37,097 bases of DNA. Origin: an uncultured Alphaproteobacteria bacterium. Its GTDB lineage: Bacteria; Pseudomonadota; Alphaproteobacteria; Rhodobacterales; Rhodobacteraceae. Every line of letters starts with the position of its first letter. Within the stretch, counting starts at the first letter, position 1. Below are positions 25,769 to 32,602 of this stretch, piece by piece. The notes beneath the pieces are model-generated. The model was given only the letters and a program-made list of their open reading frames with translations, did no database searches and was not told where the DNA came from. Location: contig CABZEG010000017.1 in the NCBI GenBank assembly GCA_902524655.1, forward strand, positions 1 to 37,097. Reading direction: 5' to 3'. Position numbers and translations under genes: made by a program.

Positions 25769-26158
25769 CTAGTCAACGGCAGCCAAGGCTTCAATCTCTA
25801 CTTTTATATCTGCTCTGAAAAGTCCTTTTACATAAATAAATGACATTGAGGGCCTCGGCGAAGCTAAAAATTCATCGGCAGCAGACTTAATCTTTACCCA
25901 GTCAGGTTCATCGGTCATGAAAACAGTGATTTTTGCTATATCCTCTTTCGTGCCACCTTGCGATTCAACAATCAAATTTATGTTTTGTAATGCTAATCGA
26001 TATTGCTCCTCTAGACATTCTGCGACATTACCCTCTATATCGTTTCCAATTTGTCCAGATATTGATAGCAATTTTTTTTCTGGCGGTATAATTGCCACAT
26101 TTGAGTAATTAGCAGCAGGTTTTGGTGCGTTGGATGGATCAAGAAAGGTAATTGTCAT
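25769..26158 (-). CDS. Rid (YjgF/YER057c/UK114) family protein lacking the archetypal arginine
   Basis: Small trimer-forming Rid-family protein, 129 residues from the ATG at 26158 (AAGG about 8 nt upstream; an ATG eight codons earlier has no ribosome site). Family features are LSISGQIGNDIEGNV, LALQNINLIVESQGG, ITVFMTD and the terminal IKVEIEALA. In RidA, which hydrolyses enamine/imine intermediates, Arg105 is essential; aligning SMSFIYV here with RSCVEV of E. coli places Met105 at that site (Arg102 is nearby). So it is likely one of the other Rid subgroups. Its position directly before the DpkA-like reductase suggests a role with cyclic imines. Confidence 0.85.
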   Translation of the reverse strand: MTITFLDPSNAPKPAANYSNVAIIPPEKKLLSISGQIGNDIEGNVAECLEEQYRLALQNINLIVESQGGTKEDIAKITVFMTDEPDWVKIKSAADEFLASPRPSMSFIYVKGLFRADIKVEIEALAAVD

Positions 26159-26257
26159 TTGGTAAGCCTTATTAGTTATCATTAACTTGATTATGATATC
26201 GTAAGAAGAGTTTGCATGAAATTAAATAAACTTCGACATTGCGAAATTTCTGAGACC

Positions 26258-26287
26258 TTGACTTTGAAAAGCCAAAAGAACTAAAAT
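26258..26287 (+). promoter_or_regulatory. Candidate sigma-70 promoter for the zinc-ribbon/cyclase pair
   Basis: TTGACT at 26258-26263, an 18-base spacer, and TAAAAT at 26282-26287. The hexamers are close to consensus and end 35 bases before the ATG at 26323, in the 164-base divergent gap next to the Rid-family gene. AGAGGAG at 26306-26312 is the ribosome site for the first gene. Confidence 0.45.
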
Positions 26288-26322
26288 TATCAACGTACTT
26301 GATTTAGAGGAGTAATTTAATT

Positions 26323-26514
26323 ATGGCAACTTATGAATGTGCTAAATGTGGAATGGCAGTAAATGCTTTTTGCGCTAAATGTGAAACTGCTTTAGAGAAT
26401 GACTTTGTTACCAGTGATGAAGGAAAAAAAATACAAGTATCAGTCTGTCCAAATGGCCATGGAAAAATAAAGTCACCCACTTGTTGCGGCGCCGATATGG
26501 ATTGCAAGGGTTAA
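26323..26514 (+). CDS. Cysteine-rich zinc-ribbon microprotein, 63 aa
   Basis: Tiny soluble protein with nine metal-type residues: CAKC (Cys6, Cys9), a second CAKC (Cys17, Cys20), then Cys42 and His46 in VCPNGHGKIK, and Cys54, Cys55, Cys61. The spacing fits one or two zinc-binding knuckles. I have seen similar short proteins with KCPNGHGKIKSPxCCGxDM in marine bacteria, but know no function. AGAGGAG stands 10 nt before the ATG, so translation should be strong. It ends 7 bases before the start of the soluble adenylate cyclase gene, and both probably share the promoter at 26258-26287, which makes a functional link with the cyclase plausible. Confidence 0.78.
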   Translation: MATYECAKCGMAVNAFCAKCETALENDFVTSDEGKKIQVSVCPNGHGKIKSPTCCGADMDCKG

Positions 26515-26521
26515 TCTATAG

Positions 26522-27472
26522 ATGAATGATTTGAGTCCCGAAGAGGAATTGACGCAACTTAAGCGAGAGCTTTCTAAGTTAAAACTTGAAGCTAACTTAC
26601 GAAAATCTCTATCAACTCAGCTTGAGGCGCAAAAGAAAATAGCTGATCAGGCCAAGGAAGAAGCTTTAAAAAAATCAGAAGAATTGGAGGGTATTTCTGG
26701 TAAATTAGCTAAGTATCTATCTCCTCAGATCCATGAACAGATTTTCAGTGGAAAGCAAAGTGCAGAGGTAACAAGTTCTCGAAAAAAATTGACTCTTTTT
26801 TTCTCTGATATCGTTGGTTTTACAAGCATTTCAGATGAATTGGAGTCTGAGGAAATCACAAGCTTAATCAATTTTTATCTTAACGAAATGTCTATTATTG
26901 CGCTCAAATACGGTGGCACTATAGACAAGTTTATTGGTGACTCTATTATGATTTTCTTTGGAGACCCAACAACGAAGGGGCCAGAAGAAGATGCTAAGCT
27001 TTGTGTTGAAATGGCTGTTGAGATGCTTGAAAAAATGGATGAACTTAAAGGTTCTTGGGGAAAAAACTTTTCATTAAGAAATGACCTTGAGATACGGATT
27101 GGTATTAATACAGGATATTGCACTGTTGGCAACTTTGGGAGCAATGAAAGATTAGATTATACAGCTGTTGGTGGAACCGTTAATCTAGCCTCTAGGCTTG
27201 AGAGTGTTGCGAACTCAGGCTCTATTTGTATATCTGAAGAAACATATCTTTTGGTAAATTCTTTCTTTAAATTTTATGATCCAAAAGAGATAGACGTAAA
27301 AGGATACTTAAGAAAAATAAAATATTATGAGCTCGATCGAGAGACCAAAGTAGATAATAACCAAATTATTACTTTAACTGGAGACGGTTTTAATATTTCA
27401 ATAGATAAGGAAAAACTTACACAGCAAGAATATACTAAAATAAAGAACGCAATTGATAATATACAAGCTTAA
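26522..27472 (+). CDS. Soluble class III adenylate cyclase with N-terminal coiled coil
   Basis: Protein of 316 residues. Residues 1-60 are a charged coiled coil (ELTQLKRELSKLKLEANL), then a short linker (LAKYLSPQIHEQIFSGK) of the kind that precedes many bacterial cyclase domains. The catalytic domain, residues 85-275, has metal Asp96 (FFSDIVGFT) and Asp140 (DKFIGDSIMIFFGDP), Lys136 and Thr214 for ATP choice, and Asn221 and Arg225 (VNLASR), so it should make cAMP. There is no membrane segment or sensor domain, so control must come through the coiled coil or a partner. The zinc-ribbon protein encoded 7 bases upstream is the obvious candidate. It is followed 48 nt later by thrC. Confidence 0.9.
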   Translation: MNDLSPEEELTQLKRELSKLKLEANLRKSLSTQLEAQKKIADQAKEEALKKSEELEGISGKLAKYLSPQIHEQIFSGKQSAEVTSSRKKLTLFFSDIVGFTSISDELESEEITSLINFYLNEMSIIALKYGGTIDKFIGDSIMIFFGDPTTKGPEEDAKLCVEMAVEMLEKMDELKGSWGKNFSLRNDLEIRIGINTGYCTVGNFGSNERLDYTAVGGTVNLASRLESVANSGSICISEETYLLVNSFFKFYDPKEIDVKGYLRKIKYYELDRETKVDNNQIITLTGDGFNISIDKEKLTQQEYTKIKNAIDNIQA

Positions 27473-27520
27473 GAAAGTTAAAAAAATTTTCTTTTTACTT
27501 TATGTTTTCTACTTAAATAT

Positions 27521-28741
27521 ATGAAAAAAAACACATTTGTTACACATCTCGAATGCTCCATTTCTGGTAAACGGTATAAAAAAGATCTCGTTCATGGTTT
27601 GTCGGATAAAGGAAAGCCATTATTAGTTCGATATGATCTGGAGAAAATTAAAGAAGTATTTTCGAAGGACTACTTAAAAAAAACGGATAAAAACGGTTTT
27701 TGGCGTTATTCATTTCTGTTGCCGGTTGAGACATCAAACATAATATCACTGGGAGAGGTTTTAACTCCTTTGATCTCACTTGATAATGTAGCTGAAAGAT
27801 TAAATCAAAAGGGAGATTTATTGGTTAAAGACGAAGGCTTATTACCTACTTCTTCTTTTAAGGCACGTGGCTTAGGTGTTGCTGTATCAATGGCAAAACA
27901 ATTTGGTATACGTCACTTGGCAATTCCATCGAATGGTAATGCCGGTGCTGCGATGGCGGCTTACGGAGCTAAGGCTGGAATAAAATGTACGGTATTCTGC
28001 CCAGACGACACTCCTGAGATAAATATCAGAGAAATAAGTAGACTTGGAGCTGAAATCTTTAAAGTTAATGGTCTTATCAATGATTGTGGAAAAATAGTAC
28101 GGGAAGGCAAGAATGAAGTAGGGTGGTTTGACGTTTCAACATTGAAAGAGCCTTATCGTATTGAAGGTAAGAAGACAATGGGTCTAGAGTTAGCTGAGCA
28201 ATTAAACTGGGAGTTGCCAGATGTTATTTTTTACCCAACTGGTGGTGGAACTGGTTTAATTGGGATGTGGAAAGCGTTTTCAGAGCTACAAAAGCTTGGA
28301 TGGGTCGGAAAAAAATTGCCTCGTATGGTGGCAGTACAAGCAGAGGGGTGCGCTCCGATTGTCGATGCATACTGGCAGGGCAAAGAGACCGCGAATTTAT
28401 GGGAAAATGCTAATACCATAGCAGCGGGGATACGGGTACCAGTTGCAGTAGGAGACTTTTTGATAATCAGAGCCGTTAATGAAAGTGACGGGTTTGCAAT
28501 TTCCGTAAGTGATAATGAGATTGTTGAAGCAAGAGATTTCGTCTCAAAAACTGAAGGAACTTTATTGTGCCCGGAAGGAGCCGCTACTCTCGCCGCATTT
28601 GAAAAATCTTTAAGCGAGGGGCTGATTTCAAATAATGATCGTGTTGTGCTATTTAATTGCGCTTCCGGTCTAAAATATTCCCTACCTAAAGTAAAAAATA
28701 CATTAAATAAAGATCAAGCTGTAGATTATTCTATGTTCTAA
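27521..28741 (+). CDS. thrC: Threonine synthase
   Basis: PLP enzyme of fold type II, 406 residues, which converts O-phosphohomoserine to threonine. Seen: an N-terminal region with CSISGKRY, like the two-cysteine-type start of this class but with one cysteine; LVKDEGLLPTSSFKARG with the PLP lysine Lys114; PSNGNAGAAMAAYGAKAG; and the phosphate-binding loop PTGGGTGLIGMWKAF. These match the plant/archaeal-like threonine synthase form rather than the E. coli ThrC form. Its last 11 bases overlap the convergent IlvD-like gene. No other threonine gene is nearby. The ATG at 27521 follows an AT-rich spacer without a clear ribosome site. Confidence 0.88.
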   Translation: MKKNTFVTHLECSISGKRYKKDLVHGLSDKGKPLLVRYDLEKIKEVFSKDYLKKTDKNGFWRYSFLLPVETSNIISLGEVLTPLISLDNVAERLNQKGDLLVKDEGLLPTSSFKARGLGVAVSMAKQFGIRHLAIPSNGNAGAAMAAYGAKAGIKCTVFCPDDTPEINIREISRLGAEIFKVNGLINDCGKIVREGKNEVGWFDVSTLKEPYRIEGKKTMGLELAEQLNWELPDVIFYPTGGGTGLIGMWKAFSELQKLGWVGKKLPRMVAVQAEGCAPIVDAYWQGKETANLWENANTIAAGIRVPVAVGDFLIIRAVNESDGFAISVSDNEIVEARDFVSKTEGTLLCPEGAATLAAFEKSLSEGLISNNDRVVLFNCASGLKYSLPKVKNTLNKDQAVDYSMF

Positions 28742-30581
28742 ACTTATTTTGAGGAGTGAACGACGATTTTACTCCTTCTCTTGGGTCAGTAACAAAAATT
28801 TTTCGTTCTGGATGCATTCCCGCTCCAAACACAGCAGAAACAGCTGAATACCTCATCTTATGCAATAAACGCGTGTCAGCATTTCCAACAGCAGGATGTA
28901 TACCATTGTTTTTACTGACTTTTTCCTGCCAATCTTTCATTCTTTCGTCGTAGGTATTTTTGTTCTCAAGTTCCACACAGTTAATTTCATTCTTATTTAA
29001 ATCAACGATTATTTGATCACCTTCCTCGATAAGCGCGATTGGACCTCCCACTGCTGCTTCGGGCCCTACATGCCCAATTACTAAACCAACTGAGCCACCA
29101 GAAAAGCGACCATCCGTCATCAGTGCAACTACGATGTTTTTTTCTCTACAAAGTGTTGTTATTCGTGAAGTTGAATCTAGCATTTCAGGCATTCCAGGAC
29201 CTCCTACTGGTCCTTCATATCTGACAACTATCATATCAAAGTTTTCAAAAACCTCTGGTCTTTTGTCCAAGGTATCTAATAAAGCTTGTTCCCCATCAAA
29301 TATTTTAGCCTGCCCTTTAAATACATTATTTTCAAGCCCTCCTTCTACTCCAGCAAGTTTTAGAATCGAGCTATATTCAGGAGACAAATTCCCCCCCAAG
29401 ACACGTAGTCCACCCGTCGGTTTATAGGGTGATGAAACACTATATATTACCTCATTATCTGGATTAGGTGGCGACAATCTCTTTATTTGTTCGGAAAGAG
29501 TTTCACCCGTACAGGTTATAGTGTCTCCATTCAATAAGCCTGCTTCCAATAGATTTTTAACTATAACTTGTACGCCTCCCTTTGTATCAATATCCACCAT
29601 CGAATATTTCCCAAAAGGTCTAGCGTCTACAATAACTGGCACAACATTTTTTGATAAATGGTTGAATTCTTCTGAACTCATAATGTCTTGAGAAAAATTT
29701 TTGTAGCCCGCAGCTCTGGCGATCTCTGGAGCATGTAGCATTACATTTGTTGAGCCTCCAACTGCCATGGCAACAATTATGGCATTTCTAATTGACTCTC
29801 TTGTCACAATTTCTCTGGGAGTAATGTTTTTTTCAATCATTTTTTCAAGAAATTCAACAAGCTGTTGTGGAAATTCATCAAGCCTTCTGCTGTCTTGTGA
29901 TGCGGGAGATACCATGTGCAAAGGCTGCATGCCTACAACACCAATAAACGTTTGCATCGTATTATAAGTGAACATTCCTCCGCAACTTCCAAACCCTGGA
30001 CACGCCTCTAATGCAATTCGTTTTTTAAACTCTTCGTCTGGATTGCCGGCAATTTGGTAACTGGAAATAATATCTATAGGCTCACCAGTTTTTGAGTCTT
30101 TCCCTGGCCGTATAGATCCGTCTGACATAATAATGGCTGGTCTGTTATGTTCTAAAACTGCAGCTAGTGTGCCTACTGGTGGTTTATCACACGCTACTAC
30201 TGCAATAACCCCTTCTAATCCAGAGGCGCTTAAGTGTTCACACATTGAATCATTTGTTACTTCTCGTCCAATTAAGGAATACCTCATTTCCTTAGTCCCA
30301 TTACGAATTCCATCTGAAGTAGCTATGGTAAACTCGGGTTGCACTAACCTCATTGGTAATTGCTCTGGATCTGTTCCTATTCTATTCTTTAATATTTCGT
30401 GAATTTTTTCTACTTTGCTTGAAACACCTATGTAGCATTGCGAGTCGCCCTTGTTTCCAACAACACCAACCGAGGGTTCGTGTATTAAATCAATATCTGT
30501 TCCTAGTTCTCTTGCAATTCCAAAAGTTTGAGAATTTCTTCCTGGATTTTTATCAATTAATACTGTTTTTGAGTTTCTCAT
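28731..30581 (-). CDS. Dihydroxy-acid dehydratase family protein (IlvD/Edd)
   Basis: Iron-sulfur dehydratase of 616 residues. Family motifs: TSDGIRNGTKEMRYSLIGRE, VACDKPPVGT (Cys131, with the lysine Lys133), GFGSCGGMFTYNTM (Cys200), AVGGSTNVMLH, GPVGGPGMPEM and LMTDGRFSGGS. With Cys49 (GDSQCYIG) there are three candidate cluster cysteines, as in the 2Fe-2S enzymes. The N-terminus lacks the usual IlvD stretch around PCNxxL, and CDKPPVG differs from the common CDKxxPG, so it may be a paralogue acting on a sugar acid, not the isoleucine/valine enzyme. The ATG at 30581 is used. Its 3' end overlaps thrC by 11 bases; a methyltransferase gene lies upstream. Confidence 0.8.
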   Translation of the reverse strand: MRNSKTVLIDKNPGRNSQTFGIARELGTDIDLIHEPSVGVVGNKGDSQCYIGVSSKVEKIHEILKNRIGTDPEQLPMRLVQPEFTIATSDGIRNGTKEMRYSLIGREVTNDSMCEHLSASGLEGVIAVVACDKPPVGTLAAVLEHNRPAIIMSDGSIRPGKDSKTGEPIDIISSYQIAGNPDEEFKKRIALEACPGFGSCGGMFTYNTMQTFIGVVGMQPLHMVSPASQDSRRLDEFPQQLVEFLEKMIEKNITPREIVTRESIRNAIIVAMAVGGSTNVMLHAPEIARAAGYKNFSQDIMSSEEFNHLSKNVVPVIVDARPFGKYSMVDIDTKGGVQVIVKNLLEAGLLNGDTITCTGETLSEQIKRLSPPNPDNEVIYSVSSPYKPTGGLRVLGGNLSPEYSSILKLAGVEGGLENNVFKGQAKIFDGEQALLDTLDKRPEVFENFDMIVVRYEGPVGGPGMPEMLDSTSRITTLCREKNIVVALMTDGRFSGGSVGLVIGHVGPEAAVGGPIALIEEGDQIIVDLNKNEINCVELENKNTYDERMKDWQEKVSKNNGIHPAVGNADTRLLHKMRYSAVSAVFGAGMHPERKIFVTDPREGVKSSFTPQNKFRT

Positions 30582-30618
30582 TTTTAATGCCTACATAGTT
30601 TTTTTGTGTCGTAAATTT

Positions 30619-30624
30619 ATTATA
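30619..30624 (-). promoter_or_regulatory. Candidate -10 element for the IlvD-like gene
   Basis: Read on the minus strand this is a perfect TATAAT, 37 bases before the ATG at 30581, in the 149-base gap after the methyltransferase gene. No good -35 box lies 16 to 18 bases further upstream (the nearest TTGCTA is 20 away), so the call is weak. Confidence 0.28.
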
Positions 30625-30730
30625 ATTTTTACTCTAAAACAAGATAGCAAAAATTAGTATGTAAAAGATTTTATGGTTCAAACAGAAGCAATAGGATTCC
30701 ACTGGATCAATTAATGTAAATACCTCTTAA

Positions 30731-31387
30731 TCAAGTTTTGGAAAACAAACAAACACAGGCTTTACCATTTTTTATATTTAGATACTTATTATCTTTATTA
30801 TAGACCTTGACTTCATTTAACTCAAAGCCATCAATAATATTGGTTTCATTAAGAGCTTTGAACTGATTTTCAAACCCTTTTGAATGGTAGTGATCAAAAT
30901 TAATTCCAATTACAAATTTGGTGCCTGAATTAAAATGAGAAATTAAGCGCTTCAAAGTTTCTGAACCCAGGTGCCCGTGTGTAAATGTCCCAGCGCTTAC
31001 TACAGCTGAATAATCTTGTAATAATGAGTCAAGAGGGTCTTCAAGATTAAGTTCTAGCAAATTTCGATATAGTTTTTTTTCTCTAGATATTTGTATCATA
31101 TCTTGTGATATATCAACTCCGTCTATGACAGCATCTGGAGCTTTCTTTTTAATTTCGTTTGCGACTAACCCAGTGCCGCATCCGATATCACAGATAGGTC
31201 CATCTATTGTAAACTTCTCAACTAGAAGATTTGCCACTACAGTAGGGTAAGTGTAACCAAGATCTTTTACAAATACACTATCGTAGAAAGGTGCAAAACC
31301 TTCATAGTATTTCTTGTTGTCATCTGGAGTTATTAGGTTGTAAGCTCCCTTAAGAAGATCCAACGCATTCTTTTCTGTTTTGCTCAT
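30731..31387 (-). CDS. Class I SAM-dependent methyltransferase
   Basis: Soluble protein, 218 residues. Motif I is ICDIGCGTGLVANEI (about residues 65-79), the acidic end of strand 2 is DGVDISQDMI, and the motif around strand 4 is YSAVVSAGTFTHGHLG, as in small-molecule methyltransferases of the UbiE/Coq5-like group. An N-terminal segment YYEGFAPFYDSVFVKDLGYTYP resembles that of proteins acting on small acids or quinone precursors. The substrate cannot be named. It begins at an ATG (31387) facing the divergent nth gene across 87 bases and runs towards the IlvD-like gene, which may or may not share its transcript. Confidence 0.82.
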   Translation of the reverse strand: MSKTEKNALDLLKGAYNLITPDDNKKYYEGFAPFYDSVFVKDLGYTYPTVVANLLVEKFTIDGPICDIGCGTGLVANEIKKKAPDAVIDGVDISQDMIQISREKKLYRNLLELNLEDPLDSLLQDYSAVVSAGTFTHGHLGSETLKRLISHFNSGTKFVIGINFDHYHSKGFENQFKALNETNIIDGFELNEVKVYNKDNKYLNIKNGKACVCLFSKT

Positions 31388-31474
31388 AACAGTACCAATA
31401 TTCCATAGTTCTTTGCTGCAAAAAAGGAAAATGTGTGGAAATTGAACTTTTGGCTTATTTGAAAGGTTAATGAC

Positions 31475-32128
31475 TTGAATAAGATTGATAGAGCAGCGTA
31501 TGTGGTGGAGCGTCTGGATGAAATTTATCCCGAGACACCAGTACCTCTAAATCATAACAGTAAATTTGAACTACTTATTGCCGTTTTGCTTAGTGCACAG
31601 TGTACTGATGAAAGAGTTAATCAAGTTACCCCACAACTTTTCTCGCTTGCAGACAATCCGTTGGATATGAGTAAATTAAAAACAGAAAAAATATATGAAA
31701 TTATCAGGCCATGTGGTCTTGCCCCTCAAAAATCATCAAATATCTCTAAATTGTCCATTATGATTATTGAAAAACATCAGGGTCTAGTTCCCTCAAACTT
31801 TGAAGATCTCGAGCGACTGCCCGGCGTGGGACATAAAACTGCAAGTGTAGTAATGTCTCAGGGATTTGGGTACCCAGCTTTTCCAGTTGATACACATATT
31901 CATAGGCTCGCACAGCGTTGGGGTTTAACCAATGGAAAAAACGTGACGCAAACAGAGAAAGATTTAAAAAAACTTTTCCCTGAAGAAAGGTGGAATAAAT
32001 TACACCTACAGATAATCTTTTATGGTAGATCTCACTGTACAGCAAGGGGGTGTGATGGAACTGTATGCGAGATTTGCACGACATGCTACCCCCGAAGAAA
32101 AAAACCTTTTAAGGCAAAAAAACCATAA
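31475..32128 (+). CDS. nth: Endonuclease III (DNA glycosylase/AP lyase)
   Basis: Base-excision repair enzyme of 217 residues that removes oxidised pyrimidines and cuts the abasic site. The helix-hairpin-helix LERLPGVGHKTASVV holds the catalytic Lys121, and VDTHIHRLAQRWG holds Asp139. The C-terminal cysteines are Cys188, Cys193, Cys198, Cys201 and Cys204; the classic spacing C-x6-C-x2-C-x5-C for the 4Fe-4S cluster is not kept (C-x9-C-x2-C-x2-C if Cys193 is ignored). The start is a TTG with AAAGG 8 nt upstream; the nearby ATG at 31470 is out of frame and stops at once. A phosphatase-like gene follows after 15 nt. Confidence 0.9.
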   Translation: MNKIDRAAYVVERLDEIYPETPVPLNHNSKFELLIAVLLSAQCTDERVNQVTPQLFSLADNPLDMSKLKTEKIYEIIRPCGLAPQKSSNISKLSIMIIEKHQGLVPSNFEDLERLPGVGHKTASVVMSQGFGYPAFPVDTHIHRLAQRWGLTNGKNVTQTEKDLKKLFPEERWNKLHLQIIFYGRSHCTARGCDGTVCEICTTCYPRRKKPFKAKKP

Positions 32129-32143
32129 TACAGGATAAAAACC

Positions 32144-32593
32144 ATAGACATAATTTTTGATATTGATGGAACTATTTTAGACATCTCGCATAGAGTAAAG
32201 TTTGTTTTGCAGGACCCAAAAGACTGGAAAAACTTTTACAGCAATATGGATAAAGATCGACCGATCGAAGAAGTTTGTGCTTTGTTGAAGTCTTTGCTTA
32301 AAGATGACGCTAATCAAATCATTTTTTGTACCGGTAGGGTTGAGGACTATAGGGAAAAAACAATTGAACAGATAAACAAAATATTAAAAGGCAGTAAAAA
32401 TATTGATATAGATAGCTGCTTGTATATGAGACCAAAAGGAGATTACAGAAAAGATTTTATGGTAAAAAGGGATCTCTATAAAAGAATGATTGTTGATGGG
32501 TTTCATCCAGTTCTAGTATTTGAGGATAAAATTACGGTTGTTGAAATGTGGAAGGAGATGGGTTTAAAATGCTTAAGGATTACAGGAGCTTAA
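32144..32593 (+). CDS. HAD-superfamily phosphatase resembling the polynucleotide kinase 3'-phosphatase domain; probable ATA start
   Basis: Protein of 149 residues if it starts at the ATA at 32144. The frame upstream of the only conventional start (TTG at 32207) encodes DIIFDIDGTILDISHR, the HAD nucleophile motif DxDGT (Asp6, Asp8), which a TTG start would delete. AGGA at 32132-32135 lies 8 nt before the ATA, and a stop (nth's own TAA) bounds the frame at 32128. Further motifs are FCTGR (Thr63), the segment MRPKGDYRKDFMVKRD (Lys108) and LVFEDKITVVEMW (Asp128), similar in order to the phosphatase half of T4 polynucleotide kinase. Following nth, it could trim 3' ends in repair. A sequencing error turning ATG to ATA is possible. 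Confidence 0.72.
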   Translation: MDIIFDIDGTILDISHRVKFVLQDPKDWKNFYSNMDKDRPIEEVCALLKSLLKDDANQIIFCTGRVEDYREKTIEQINKILKGSKNIDIDSCLYMRPKGDYRKDFMVKRDLYKRMIVDGFHPVLVFEDKITVVEMWKEMGLKCLRITGA

Positions 32594-32602
32594 TAATTTA
32601 GA

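Noticed and set aside
27470-27499. AAGAAA / TTTCTT hairpin with a T-run after the soluble cyclase gene, considered as a terminator
   Set aside because: The stem has almost no G or C and a long A-rich loop; such structures arise by chance in AT-rich DNA.
30690-30720. GGTTCAAAC resembling a tRNA T-loop in the gap after the IlvD-like gene
   Set aside because: No acceptor stem, D-arm or anticodon arm can be drawn around it.
32207-32593. Phosphatase-like gene starting at the TTG at 32207
   Set aside because: This would remove the catalytic DxDGT motif that is encoded in frame just upstream, and no ribosome site precedes this TTG.
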